The notes: generated by a model not told the origin, from the sequence alone. A DNA stretch of 64,000 nt from Roseivirga thermotolerans (GCF_014653175.1 NZ_BNAG01000001.1:682001-746000); one strand, 5' to 3'. Shown: positions 8,588 through 17,725, counted from the first letter of the stretch. Translations and numbers: made by a program.

Positions 8588-9364
8588 TTACAGATTATTT
8601 GCCTTTTTAATGTACAGCTCCAGTGCTCCTGTCATAGACGGTGCGTTGGGCTGAGGAGCCTCAATATCTATAATAAGGTTGGCTTCTCGGGCAGCCTGTG
8701 CTGTAGTTGGGCCAAAAACTGCAATTCGTGTATCGTTTTGTTTGAACTCCGGAAAGTTTACGAACAATGAGTTGATTCCACTTGGGCTGTAAAACGCTAA
8801 GATGTCATACGTAACATCGTCCAGGTCAGACAAATCGCTGGCCACTGTTTCGTAAATAACAGCTTCTGAAAACTTGAATCCGTTTTCTTCCAAATAGCCC
8901 GGAATATCGTCTTTTCTAATGTTGGAGCAAGGAAACAAGTATTTCTCGTTTTTATGCTTTTTAAGAATTTCTATAAGGTCCTGAGCGGTACGTGAACCGG
9001 TAAAAATCTTTCTTTTCCTAACCACAATGTACTTCTGCAGGTAATGAGCCGTTTGTTCCGATATACAGAAATACTTCATATCTGCAGGAACCTCAATTTT
9101 CAGGTCTTTGCAAATGGTAAAGAAGTGGTCTACGGCATTGCGGCTGGTAAATATGATGGCCGTATGATTTAAGATATCAATCTTCTGTTTTCTAAACTCT
9201 TTAGCAGAAATCGGATCGACCTGAATGAAAGGCCTGAAATCAATCTTTATTCCGTATTTGTCTGCTAAAGTATAGTAAGGAGATTTAGGATCTGAAGGCT
9301 TTGGTTGAGAAACGAGGATACTTTTTACGGGTTTTAGCCTTTCCTCATACGTGCTATTGGACAT
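8588..9364 (-). CDS. hemD: Uroporphyrinogen-III synthase
   Basis: HemD cyclises hydroxymethylbilane to uroporphyrinogen III, the branch point to haem, sirohaem and cobalamin. The 258-residue cytoplasmic product matches the divergent Bacteroidota form: a short basic N-terminus, a first Rossmann-like half with AIIFTSRNAVDHFF, and a second half with ILAFYSPSGINSLF and IAVFGPTTAQAA, the loops that face the substrate cleft. Length is typical. It lies downstream of the DUF4271 gene on the same strand, a pairing common in this phylum, and hemW is nearby. Confidence 0.88.
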   Translation of the reverse strand: MSNSTYEERLKPVKSILVSQPKPSDPKSPYYTLADKYGIKIDFRPFIQVDPISAKEFRKQKIDILNHTAIIFTSRNAVDHFFTICKDLKIEVPADMKYFCISEQTAHYLQKYIVVRKRKIFTGSRTAQDLIEILKKHKNEKYLFPCSNIRKDDIPGYLEENGFKFSEAVIYETVASDLSDLDDVTYDILAFYSPSGINSLFVNFPEFKQNDTRIAVFGPTTAQAAREANLIIDIEAPQPNAPSMTGALELYIKKANNL

Positions 9365-9397
9365 ATTCTTCCCTGCTTTTTAATCTAATCTGGCTTG

Positions 9398-10093
9398 TCA
9401 AACTAACAGATTCAATCCTAGCAAAGTAGGTATTAATTCTGTGCTGCAAAGGTAAGAAAATATATATAAGTTGCTACTGGCTCCCAGGTTACGAATTTTT
9501 AAAAAGAGGTTGAAGAATCTGAAAACCAGATAAAAGGCCAAAGTAGCCAGAATAAGTTTGACTGTAAATTCAGGAAATGAAAACCTTCCGAAGAGCGAAA
9601 TGGCCAATATGAGGTACATTACCACAGAAAGACCATTGTTCATTAGCTGAATCTCAGAAAAATGCCTGGACTGATCGGTGGGAATGCCAAAAAGCCAACC
9701 AAACCAGGCCACAAACAAAAATTTGAGAAAAAACAAAAACTGAATGGCCATAGCTGTTAGTAGCCAAACCAACAGACCTTTCCCCATAGATTCTATGGCC
9801 AACCATGGAATCGTAGCCTGCACGGATGGAGTGAACAGATAGAGGCAAACTGCAGCAAAACTAAAATTGAGCGACAATACCGCGGTGAAGTAAAAATTTT
9901 CGGTGCTGAACAAGCGTATGCCTGACCCAAAGTCGTCTCGCAGACGAGTTGAGAAAAAGCGTGCATAGCTATATACCGAAGCAAACAGCTTTGGATACAC
10001 TACCCTGGAAATGGCATAGATAACAAAAAGAGCCATGGCCATGACTATGGCCAAATCGCGGTAAAAGAATTGAATGCTGCTTGTCTCTTGCAT
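9398..10093 (-). CDS. DUF4271 integral membrane protein
   Basis: A 231-residue polytopic inner-membrane protein with about six hydrophobic segments and few charged residues between them. Composition and context (next to hemD, downstream of an Omp85-like gene) match the Bacteroidota-specific DUF4271 family, whose function is not known. Its start overlaps the stop of the upstream Omp85-family gene (TAATG arrangement at 10091-10095), so the two are probably translationally coupled. No enzymatic motif is visible. Confidence 0.78.
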   Translation of the reverse strand: MQETSSIQFFYRDLAIVMAMALFVIYAISRVVYPKLFASVYSYARFFSTRLRDDFGSGIRLFSTENFYFTAVLSLNFSFAAVCLYLFTPSVQATIPWLAIESMGKGLLVWLLTAMAIQFLFFLKFLFVAWFGWLFGIPTDQSRHFSEIQLMNNGLSVVMYLILAISLFGRFSFPEFTVKLILATLAFYLVFRFFNLFLKIRNLGASSNLYIFSYLCSTELIPTLLGLNLLV

Positions 10094-11853
10094 TAAAATC
10101 TGGTGGTAAACCCAAAGTGTATTTTGGATTGGCTAAAGTTAATGGCTCCGGTTGAATCGGCCGTGCCTAAAGCATAAACAAAATTGAAAATGCCGGTTCC
10201 GGTAGCAAAACTAATACCCGCGCCCATTCCCAAGGCCCATTCTCCCCTGTTGGCGTTGGCATTGCTCACAAAGTTTTGCTCCAAATAGCCCACATCAGAA
10301 AAGAGCAGCAAGTAAGAAGAGTCTTCCAAAAAGTAGCGATACTCCAGATTGCTATAGGCAAAGCCTGTTGCAAAAAAATAACTCTCATTGAAGCCTCTTA
10401 TACTATTGAGCCCGCCCAGCCGATAGGCATCGTTTCTAAAAAGGTTTTTAGAAGATAAATAACCCCCATGCAAAGTGGCATAAAAGATAGCCCTGGAACC
10501 CAAAACCAGATATTTTTCTACATCCAGATCGTACTGAAGTTGCAGCGTTTTCATGTCAACATCGGTATACAGTTCATTGGGCAGTTCTGCATTTTGTCTG
10601 ATCAGCTTATTACCAATGCTTGTGTTCAACTCCAGACTTAAGCCTCTTCGGGGAAAAAATACATCGTCCAAGCCGTTGTAGCTATACCTCAAGCCATAAC
10701 GGTTTAGTCTAAAATCCAGAATATCCGGAAGTCTATGGCTGTCGGCATAGGCCGAAGTTGCTATAAGATCGGTAGCCACCAAATGAGTAACTACTCCCAG
10801 GTTGGCATTAAAGCCCAAGTTTATGTTTAGGTCCAGGCCAAGTACTCTCCGGTTAAAAGTAGAGTCCTGTTTAAGGAAATCGAACTGGCTGCGTAAAGAC
10901 AAAGCACTACCCAGCAGGTGGGGTTGGTCAAAATTGAACTTCAATGTTTGGGTTTCCTCACTCAACCTTCTCCAGTGCAAGCCAATGTGTCTGCCCGAAG
11001 CAAATGGGTTGTACAAGTCGAGATCGAACTGGCCGGTAACAAGTAGGCCTCCGCTACGGCTGTTGTTAGGCAAAAAACCAATAATTCCATCGAGCCTGTT
11101 TACGGGTCTTTTTTCCACAGAAAGAGTGACTCTTGCCTCGCTATTCTGAAAACTGAGCAGAGGAGGTCTTGTAAGCTTTACATAATTGAGCTTTCTCAAC
11201 CTTGGTACTATTGCATCTACCAGCTGTTGGTTGTACGGTTGCCCCAGGTGTATACCCAGATAGGCCATGGCAAACTTTGGTTTTAAAATTTGAGGCTGCT
11301 CAATGCGCACAGAATCAAAGTTTATTGGTGGGCCCAAATCTACCTGCAGGGTAGCAGAAAGGTAATTTTGCTCAATACTAAGCGAATCGTACTTAATAGA
11401 TGCAAATGGAAATGCGTTGCGCTCTGCAAACCGAAGTATTCTCTTTTCCAATGCCGCCAGTTGGCTAGGGTTAAATGGTTTGTTGTTGAAATGCCGTTCC
11501 CGCAGGTTTAGTTTTCGCCAAAAGTCATCGGCCAAATTTCCCTTTCTTAGTTCCAACCACTGAAAACGTGGGCCAATAATCATTTCTACCTGCAGGGTGT
11601 CTTCTTTAGAGGTGAATTGCTTTGGATGAGCCAAGAGGTATCCTTCCTGATGAAGAAGTTGTACCAGTTTTTGAACTTCTTTTACAGCCGCAACACTATC
11701 GACCAGTTGACCGGAATAGTTATAGGTGTTCAGCACAACTTGTTCGTTGGCCGAAGTTGTGACTACTAACCTTACCTGCTGAGCCTGCACCGACAGCAGG
11801 GACAGAAAAAAAAGCAGGAAGCAACTGCAAAAAGTAAGTCGGTGTATTGGCAT
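10093..11853 (-). CDS. Omp85-superfamily outer-membrane barrel (BamA/TamA-like)
   Basis: The 586-residue product has a signal peptide ending in VQAQ, an N-terminal periplasmic region of POTRA-like folds (about residues 25-260) and a 16-strand-like C-terminal barrel ending in phenylalanine (FGFTTRF). The family-defining loop motif is visible as SIRGF near residue 484. Omp85 proteins insert or translocate proteins across the outer membrane. This one is shorter than BamA, with POTRA content for perhaps two to three domains, so it is more likely a TamA-like or accessory paralogue than the essential BamA. Its start lies 30 bases from the divergent hemW start. Confidence 0.85.
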   Translation of the reverse strand: MPIHRLTFCSCFLLFFLSLLSVQAQQVRLVVTTSANEQVVLNTYNYSGQLVDSVAAVKEVQKLVQLLHQEGYLLAHPKQFTSKEDTLQVEMIIGPRFQWLELRKGNLADDFWRKLNLRERHFNNKPFNPSQLAALEKRILRFAERNAFPFASIKYDSLSIEQNYLSATLQVDLGPPINFDSVRIEQPQILKPKFAMAYLGIHLGQPYNQQLVDAIVPRLRKLNYVKLTRPPLLSFQNSEARVTLSVEKRPVNRLDGIIGFLPNNSRSGGLLVTGQFDLDLYNPFASGRHIGLHWRRLSEETQTLKFNFDQPHLLGSALSLRSQFDFLKQDSTFNRRVLGLDLNINLGFNANLGVVTHLVATDLIATSAYADSHRLPDILDFRLNRYGLRYSYNGLDDVFFPRRGLSLELNTSIGNKLIRQNAELPNELYTDVDMKTLQLQYDLDVEKYLVLGSRAIFYATLHGGYLSSKNLFRNDAYRLGGLNSIRGFNESYFFATGFAYSNLEYRYFLEDSSYLLLFSDVGYLEQNFVSNANANRGEWALGMGAGISFATGTGIFNFVYALGTADSTGAINFSQSKIHFGFTTRF

Positions 11854-11883
11854 AGCTTATATTTAGGCGAAAATTACAAAACT

Positions 11884-13020
11884 TTGGCCGGCCTCTATCT
11901 ACACATTCCTTTCTGCAAAAAAGCATGTCATTATTGCGACTTCCACTTTACTCAATCGCTCAGGCAAATTGACGATATTGTGGATGCTATTTGCAAAGAA
12001 TTGGTTCTACAAAACGAGTTTTTGGGGAAAGACTCTATATACAGTATCTATTTTGGTGGTGGCACCCCATCCTTACTCGAGCACCACCACCTAAAACAGA
12101 TTATGAAGGTAATTAAGTATGAATATGACCTGGCCAGTAATATTGAAATTACCTTAGAAGCCAACCCCGATGATTTGAGCCGAGAAAAGTTGCAGGCATT
12201 TTATGACAATGGTGTAAACCGACTGAGCATTGGCATTCAAAGCTTTAACAACGACCATTTAAAATGGATGAACCGACAGCACTCCGGAGAAGAGGCCATG
12301 GAAGCTGTTTATGAAGCCCGGCAAGTGGGTTTCGAAAACATTAGTGTTGACCTCATCTATGCCGTGCCATATGGCGACCATAGTATTTGGGAAAACGACC
12401 TGAAACAGGCTTTGCGACTTAGGCCGGAACATATTTCTTCTTACTGCCTTACCATTGAACCCAAAACGGCTTTTGGCAAATGGCTGGAACAAGGCAAGCT
12501 CTATGAGGTTGAAGAGGAGTTTGCGGCCGAGCAATTTGAAATGCTCATTGATACACTACGCCAATATGGTTATGACCAGTACGAGATTTCTAATTTTGCC
12601 CAACCGGGTTACGAATCGCGGCACAATAGCAACTATTGGAAGGATGAAAAGTATTTGGGCGTTGGTCCTTCGGCACATTCATACAATGGAAAGTTCCGAA
12701 AGGCAAACGTAGCCAATAACGCCAAGTATCTTCTGGGGCTATCGGAAAACAAAATTCCATTTGAAGTAATACACCTGAGCAAGGAAGACCAGGCCAATGA
12801 GTATATCCTTACTTCGTTGCGTACCAAGTGGGGGTTAAATCTCAATCATCTCAAGAATAAATATGGTGTAGACTTGCTAATGGTTCACAGAGATTACCTG
12901 AATAAACTTTCTTTGCAGGACCTTCTTTATGAAGAAGATGAACACCTGATTCTTACCGATTCGGGGAAGCTACTGGCCGACAAAGTGGCCTCCGACCTGT
13001 TTATTGAGTTGAATCCTTAG
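11884..13020 (+). CDS. hemW: Radical SAM haem chaperone HemW
   Basis: HemW is a radical-SAM protein related to oxygen-independent coproporphyrinogen oxidase; it binds haem and delivers it to respiratory enzymes. The [4Fe-4S] motif C-x3-C-x2-C occurs in IPFCKKACHYCDFHF, and the SAM-binding FGGGTPS segment follows. An in-frame ATG exists at 11842, but it would overlap the start of the divergent Omp85 gene. A TTG at 11884 gives MAGLYLHIPFCKKACHYC, matching the usual HemW N-terminus exactly, so I chose it (378 residues). True coproporphyrinogen oxidases have an extra N-terminal cysteine motif that is absent here. The 3' end overlaps the convergent gene by 20 bases. Confidence 0.92.
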   Translation: MAGLYLHIPFCKKACHYCDFHFTQSLRQIDDIVDAICKELVLQNEFLGKDSIYSIYFGGGTPSLLEHHHLKQIMKVIKYEYDLASNIEITLEANPDDLSREKLQAFYDNGVNRLSIGIQSFNNDHLKWMNRQHSGEEAMEAVYEARQVGFENISVDLIYAVPYGDHSIWENDLKQALRLRPEHISSYCLTIEPKTAFGKWLEQGKLYEVEEEFAAEQFEMLIDTLRQYGYDQYEISNFAQPGYESRHNSNYWKDEKYLGVGPSAHSYNGKFRKANVANNAKYLLGLSENKIPFEVIHLSKEDQANEYILTSLRTKWGLNLNHLKNKYGVDLLMVHRDYLNKLSLQDLLYEEDEHLILTDSGKLLADKVASDLFIELNP

Positions 13021-13804
13021 CCCTACTTTCTTGTTGTTCTACCTCTTTCAGTACCTCATCAAAGGTTCCCTGAGCATACTGCGGAAAGTATTCATCTACA
13101 ATGGTTCGGATGAAATTCACATCCAAGCCGGCTCGAATGTAGTTTTTTAGAAGGCTAATTTCTACTTCACGAGTTTTTTCAGGCCCTAAATCCTCATTCA
13201 CCACTTTTAAAATGTCCTCAGCCAGTTCGGCTACGTTTTCCAGCTTTCCTGCCCGGAGTCGGGCGGCACCAATGAACCTATAGAAAGCAAAGCGATTTTC
13301 TGCTTCCAGAATTTTTCGCTGTGGGTCGTTTTCAGCCAAAGACGAGGGCACCAGGTTGTACCGCTGACCAAAATTGGTCATAAGTCTTTCGGCATGTTCC
13401 AATTGCCTTATGCGCGAATGGAGCTTGGAGAGGGCTTCATAAAGTTCAAAACTTATAATCTCCGTGCCCTCCTTGTTCATGGCATATTCAATTACCTTAA
13501 AGTTGTATTGCGGCTCCAGATAACGCCAATTGTAGTAGTCTGTCAGCTCACCGGCATCCAGCAGGCTATCCCATTCGACCAATTTGCCCCGCTGATAAGA
13601 GGCAAAGCCGGGAAAATTGGTTCTGAATTCCTCCAGTTCTTTTTTCAGGCTTATTAAAACCTTTTCTTTTTCATCTTTTAATTTTTGACCCTCTGCATAG
13701 CGCTGAAAAAGAAAGGCCATGTACACCCCCACAAAAACGACTAATAGTTCAAGCAACAGCCACTTTACTTTGTCACTGATTTGAAATAGCTTTCTAATAA
13801 ACAT
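13001..13804 (-). CDS. Uncharacterised membrane-anchored protein
   Basis: I do not recognise the family with confidence. The 267-residue product begins with a short basic segment, one membrane helix (WLLLELLVVFVGVYMAFLFQ, residues 17-36), then a long charged helical stretch (KLKDEKEKVLISLKKELEEF) and a mostly helical soluble domain. The arrangement resembles the small single-span DUF6090-type proteins common in Bacteroidota. The frame stays open 26 codons further to 13882, but a promoter-like sequence at 13820-13851 lies inside that extension, so the ATG at 13804 is preferred. Its end overlaps the hemW 3' end by 20 bases tail to tail. Confidence 0.65.
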   Translation of the reverse strand: MFIRKLFQISDKVKWLLLELLVVFVGVYMAFLFQRYAEGQKLKDEKEKVLISLKKELEEFRTNFPGFASYQRGKLVEWDSLLDAGELTDYYNWRYLEPQYNFKVIEYAMNKEGTEIISFELYEALSKLHSRIRQLEHAERLMTNFGQRYNLVPSSLAENDPQRKILEAENRFAFYRFIGAARLRAGKLENVAELAEDILKVVNEDLGPEKTREVEISLLKNYIRAGLDVNFIRTIVDEYFPQYAQGTFDEVLKEVEQQESRAKDSTQ

Positions 13805-13819
13805 TGATGTAGCTTTACC

Positions 13820-13851
13820 CAAAGGTTCAATTATTTGTAGTTTCAGGCAAA
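13820..13851 (-). promoter_or_regulatory. Probable promoter of the membrane-anchored protein gene
   Basis: Read on the minus strand: TTTG (13851-13848), 20 bases, then AACCTTTG (13827-13820). This matches the Bacteroidota consensus TTTG-N17-23-TAnnTTTG except for the first base of the -7 element. Transcription would begin about 10 bases before the ATG at 13804, which supports that start codon. Confidence 0.55.
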
Positions 13852-13903
13852 TGTAAACCGACTGAAACGGTAGATTTACCAACTGAAAGTGAAGGTTTTA
13901 GCC

Positions 13904-14212
13904 ATGAGAAAAAGTGAAAAGGGAAGAAAAGGACAACCTGAGTCATTGGGCGATGCAATACAGGAAATGCTAAAGTCTTTTAGAATTGAAGAGAAGTTCA
14001 ATGAGGCAAATTTGGTTAACTCTTGGGAGAAGATCATGGGTGCTCCTATAGCCAAGCGAACCACTAAGGTTTACATTCGAGACAAAAAGCTTTTTGTTCA
14101 TATTAACTCTGCTCCTCTTAAGCACGAGTTGAGCATGTCTCGTGACAAAATTCTGGTACTGATTGCCCGGGAACTTGGTAGTTCCATTGTCAATGAGGTA
14201 ATCATTAAGTAA
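13904..14212 (+). CDS. DUF721 / DciA-like protein
   Basis: A 102-residue soluble protein with the DUF721 pattern: a helical N-terminus (GDAIQEMLKSFRIEEKFNEA), the conserved LVNSWEKIMGAPIAKRTTKV segment, and an alpha-beta tail (LFVHINSAPLKHELSM). The family includes DciA, the ancestral loader of the DnaB replicative helicase, though the short Bacteroidota versions have not all been tested. A GTG at 13889 is in frame, but the ATG at 13904 gives the normal family N-terminus and is preferred. The gene stands alone between divergent and convergent neighbours. Confidence 0.8.
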   Translation: MRKSEKGRKGQPESLGDAIQEMLKSFRIEEKFNEANLVNSWEKIMGAPIAKRTTKVYIRDKKLFVHINSAPLKHELSMSRDKILVLIARELGSSIVNEVIIK

Positions 14213-14247
14213 AATAGCGACCATATGGTCTCAGAAGAATAAGAAGA

Positions 14248-14320
14248 GAGGCTGTCTCTCAAGCCTTTCAAAATCCTGCTCAATGGTAGAACAAAATCTG
14301 TCGACTCCGGAGACAGCCTC
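14248..14320 (-). terminator. Long-loop inverted repeat between DUF721 and M16 genes
   Basis: GAGGCTGTCTC (14248-14258) and GAGACAGCCTC (14310-14320) form a perfect 11-bp inverted repeat with a 51-base loop. On the minus strand the second arm is followed by a pyrimidine-rich run (CTCTTCTTATTCTTCT), so it can act as terminator for the M16 protease gene. The core GCTGTCTC/GAGACAGC recurs in the terminator at 44083-44143. Confidence 0.5.
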
Positions 14321-14346
14321 CTTCAACTGATAAATATGGCCTTGGC

Positions 14347-17193
14347 CTAGTTTTTCTTTATCTCTTGTTGTAGTTCTGCCTTTTGATTCTGAGGCAGCTT
14401 TACGGTTTTAATCATGTTGTCCTCTTTCACAAATTTGTTGAGTGCTGCTACAATAGCTTCTTTCGTTATGGCGTCTGCCCGCTCATTGCCTGTGAGTATG
14501 TTTTCCATATCTTCCCCGGTTTTCAGGTAAGTGGCTATCATGCTCTGCCAGTAGGAGTTCTGTTTAATTTGTTCCTCAAAGTTCTGTTTTCTGGCGTTAA
14601 TCACTTTATCCAAATCTTCCTGAGTAAAATTGCCCTGTTTTATGTTTTCCAGCTCTTGTATAGCGGCCTGAACCAGCTTGTCTACATTCTCCGGCTTGCA
14701 GGGAAATGAAATTGAAAATGAAAACGTGGAGTTAGGGTACTGAGAAGATGAGAAGGATGCCCCGGCACCATATACTCCACCCATTTCTTCCCTAAGGGTT
14801 TCTATCATTTTATTGGAAAGAATACTGGCCGCGGCATTAAGCAGACCATTATTTTCCAGGTTGTAATCAAAGTCTCCGCTAAAAGTGATGTTTACCTGGC
14901 TCTTATCGTCTACCCCCACATATATATTCTTCTCGTGCTTTCCACTAATAATCCGTAAACCCAAATCTTTATACATTTCTTTAGAGCCTTTGGCTGGCAA
15001 CGAAGCCACATATGTTTCCAGATACTTTCTAAAGGAAGGCATGTCTACATTACCCACAAATACAAATTTAAAGTCTCCACCATTGGCAAATCGCTCTTTG
15101 TAAATCTGTACGGCCTTATCCAGTTCAATTTTATCGAAACTCTCAGCCGATGGAAACTCAACTCTCGGGTGGTTATCGTACATAAAGCGCTGGCGCTGCA
15201 CAGAATACTGAAGATCGGGGCTAGCACTAAAGTTTACATAGAGGTTCTTTGTTCTGGAAAGCCAACTGTTAAACGCAGATTCATCCATACGCACATTGGT
15301 AAACCTTAGATGTAGAAGCTGAAAAAACGTTTCCAAATCTTTAACGCTAGAAAAGCCTGAGAGGCCTTCTTCGTAAGAATTGATGTAGGGTTGCACCGAG
15401 GCTGTCTTTCCGGTTAAAAACTTGCCCAAATCTATAGCACTGAAATCGCCTATACCCATTTCATTCACGATGGCCGCGGCATTTGAGGCCGACCAGTATA
15501 CATTATCCGGGTATAAGGAAGTTCCGCCAAACGAAAAGGCCGTCATCCGCACTTCATCGTTTTTAAAGTCTGTAGGTTTAATGAACACTTCAGCACCGTT
15601 GCTTAGTGTAATGTGTGTGATGCCCGTGGTTTCATTGGTTTGTTCTGCAACAATTTTACCCGGTTTTGGTGGGGCATCCATCAATGCAGAAGCAATAGCC
15701 TCTTCCTCATAAGGCTCTATGGAGTCATCCTCTACTATGGCATCCAGCAGAGCTGTCATTTCTTCGGCCGAAGGAATGGCCGCAGCATTTTCGGTTTTGG
15801 CTTGTACCTCAATGGTTCGGTTGTCATTGTGCCACCAACTATCGAGCAAGCCATTGATCTCTTTAAGTGTAATAGTGGGGATAATCTGCTCGGCCATTTC
15901 TCTGGTTTGTTTGGCACTTAGCAATGGGCCTCCATTTAAAAAATGGTTGAGATAGCCTTGTACTAAAGACCAGGACTCCCGCTTGTCTGCCTCTTTTTCA
16001 AAACGATCGAGTGAATTGGCAAATGAAGCCAAAGTTCTATCCAATTCGCCTTGGGTAAAGCCGAATCTTCTCACACGCTCGTTTTCTCGAATAGCCGCCA
16101 GAAGGCCTTCGGTAAACTTATCTTCCTTCACCTGAATGGAGATGGTATAATCATTTTTGCCCTTGCCTAAAGCGCTGCCATATCCACTGTAGCTATATTG
16201 GAAGGGTGGATTTTCTGACTGCACAAGCTCTCTTAGGCGTTGGTTCATCATTTGGCTAAAGAAACTGTATACTAAAGACTCTCTGAGGTCGGCAAACGTA
16301 TTGCCAGTTTCCTTTTCGCCCGGTTGAATAAAGTTGATGGTAATGGAGTTTGAGGTAGCCTCATCGTCTGAAGCAATGGCTACTCGGGTGCCTTCAAAAT
16401 CGGGCATGGTATAGTAAATGCGCTCTCTGGGCTTTTCAGGCATTTTTATGTCTGAAAAGTACTCCTTAATCATCTGCTCCATTTCGGCCACATCGAAATC
16501 GCCTACAGCAATAAGAGCCATTAAGTCTGGTCGATACCAATCTCTATAGAACCTTTTGGCGGCATCATATTCAAAGTTCTCCAATATTTCAGGCTCACCA
16601 ATTGGCAATCGCTCTGCATAGCGCGAACCGGCCAGGGTAATTGGCCAAATCTGTTGACGCATGCGTTCATAAGCTCCCAGCCTCAATCGCCACTCTTCCA
16701 TCACCACCCCTCTTTCTTTGTCTATCTCTTCATTGTCGAAAGTAGCCTGATGTGCCCAGTCGCTCAGCACCAGCATGGCGTTCTTCACGTTTTCCGGTTT
16801 ATCTGAAGGAATAGGCAGCATGTATACGGTTTCATCAAAGCTGGTATAGGCGTTTAGGTCGCCCCCAAATTCAAGACCCATCTTTTGCAGAAAATCTACC
16901 AGCTCATTCTTTTCAAAGTTCTTCGTTCCGTTAAACAGCATGTGTTCGGTAAAGTGAGCCAAGCCCAGCTGGTCATCGTCTTCCACGATGGAGCCTGCTT
17001 TTACGGCCAGGCGAAATTCAATACGATTTTCCGGTTTAGGATTAGAGCGGAGATAGTAAGTAAATCCGTTATCTAACTTACCGATTAGTACATCGGGGTC
17101 TGTGGGTAATTGTTGGAAGGGAAATAAATGAAAGGGCAGCAAAAGTAAGAGGGCTGCCCAAATAGTTGAGAGTCTTTGACTTGTTCTTTTCAT
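14347..17193 (-). CDS. M16 family zinc metalloprotease (pitrilysin/insulinase-like)
   Basis: A 948-residue exported protease with a hydrophobic signal sequence (residues 11-25). The inverted zinc motif HxxEH is intact at residues 80-84 (HFTEH), followed by the downstream acidic region EIDKERGVVMEEW that supplies the third zinc ligand. The chain has two M16 halves, the N-terminal catalytic and the C-terminal inactive (from about residue 530), making the clam-shell chamber that digests short unfolded peptides in the periplasm. Length fits the two-half bacterial class. The start codon lies in a perfect 9-bp inverted repeat. Confidence 0.92.
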   Translation of the reverse strand: MKRTSQRLSTIWAALLLLLPFHLFPFQQLPTDPDVLIGKLDNGFTYYLRSNPKPENRIEFRLAVKAGSIVEDDDQLGLAHFTEHMLFNGTKNFEKNELVDFLQKMGLEFGGDLNAYTSFDETVYMLPIPSDKPENVKNAMLVLSDWAHQATFDNEEIDKERGVVMEEWRLRLGAYERMRQQIWPITLAGSRYAERLPIGEPEILENFEYDAAKRFYRDWYRPDLMALIAVGDFDVAEMEQMIKEYFSDIKMPEKPRERIYYTMPDFEGTRVAIASDDEATSNSITINFIQPGEKETGNTFADLRESLVYSFFSQMMNQRLRELVQSENPPFQYSYSGYGSALGKGKNDYTISIQVKEDKFTEGLLAAIRENERVRRFGFTQGELDRTLASFANSLDRFEKEADKRESWSLVQGYLNHFLNGGPLLSAKQTREMAEQIIPTITLKEINGLLDSWWHNDNRTIEVQAKTENAAAIPSAEEMTALLDAIVEDDSIEPYEEEAIASALMDAPPKPGKIVAEQTNETTGITHITLSNGAEVFIKPTDFKNDEVRMTAFSFGGTSLYPDNVYWSASNAAAIVNEMGIGDFSAIDLGKFLTGKTASVQPYINSYEEGLSGFSSVKDLETFFQLLHLRFTNVRMDESAFNSWLSRTKNLYVNFSASPDLQYSVQRQRFMYDNHPRVEFPSAESFDKIELDKAVQIYKERFANGGDFKFVFVGNVDMPSFRKYLETYVASLPAKGSKEMYKDLGLRIISGKHEKNIYVGVDDKSQVNITFSGDFDYNLENNGLLNAAASILSNKMIETLREEMGGVYGAGASFSSSQYPNSTFSFSISFPCKPENVDKLVQAAIQELENIKQGNFTQEDLDKVINARKQNFEEQIKQNSYWQSMIATYLKTGEDMENILTGNERADAITKEAIVAALNKFVKEDNMIKTVKLPQNQKAELQQEIKKN

Positions 17194-17233
17194 TGGTATC
17201 GTGTTTAACTAGAATGTTAGTGAAGATACCAAT
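17192..17233 (-). promoter_or_regulatory. Inverted repeat covering the M16 protease start codon
   Basis: ATTGGTATC (17192-17200) and GATACCAAT (17225-17233) form a perfect 9-bp inverted repeat with a 24-base spacer. On the mRNA the 3' arm ends inside the AUG, so a hairpin here would hide the start codon. It may act as a leader switch or protein-binding dyad. Confidence 0.45.
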
Positions 17234-17284
17234 TGTTCAATAAAGATGAAAAAATTTAACTTTTTTTGTTCGATTGATCTCAAT

Positions 17285-17647
17285 CTACTTCTTGTCGGTG
17301 TTTAGGTCTTGTAGTATTTTCTTTAGGAATCTGGACTCTTTTAGGTTGTTGAGTCTTTGTTGCAGTTCTATGCGCTGGGCTACAAACAGGGTGGTTATGA
17401 ACAACATAAACAAGGTAAAATCTGTGGTTACCGTACGAAACATAGAAACAAGCACAATCACTATGGCCAGAATGAGCAGTAAAACGGAATTAGACCGTAG
17501 ATACCATTTTAATTCACGCTCCTTTTCTTTGCTATGAAAGCGTTCGGTCTGAATTTTCTCTTTGTTCATTATTATTCGCTGATAAGGCGAAATGGACTTC
17601 CAGCGGAGCTCCTCTATTCTCTGTTCTATCTTCTCAATCGTCTTCAT
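17285..17647 (-). CDS. Small two-span membrane protein, unknown function
   Basis: I do not recognise this family. The 120-residue product has a charged N-terminal helix (KTIEKIEQRIEELRWK), two membrane segments (about residues 52-67 and 73-90) and a basic helical tail (RIELQQRLNNLKESRFLKK), so both ends should face the cytoplasm. It is a real gene: an exact Bacteroidota promoter lies immediately upstream (17668-17699), and the reading frame fits the gap. It is monocistronic, between lspA and the M16 gene. Confidence 0.72.
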   Translation of the reverse strand: MKTIEKIEQRIEELRWKSISPYQRIIMNKEKIQTERFHSKEKERELKWYLRSNSVLLLILAIVIVLVSMFRTVTTDFTLFMLFITTLFVAQRIELQQRLNNLKESRFLKKILQDLNTDKK

Positions 17648-17667
17648 GTTGTGTTAACCGTTAAAGA

Positions 17668-17699
17668 CAAAACTACTTCACATTAAAGTAATTTTCAAA
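17668..17699 (-). promoter_or_regulatory. Exact Bacteroidota vegetative promoter
   Basis: On the minus strand: TTTG (17699-17696), 20 bases, TAGTTTTG (17675-17668), a full match to TTTG-N17-23-TAnnTTTG. The expected start site is about 15 bases upstream of the ATG at 17647. Confidence 0.72.
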
Positions 17700-17725
17700 T
17701 AACATTAAGTTAATATACGATTGAA

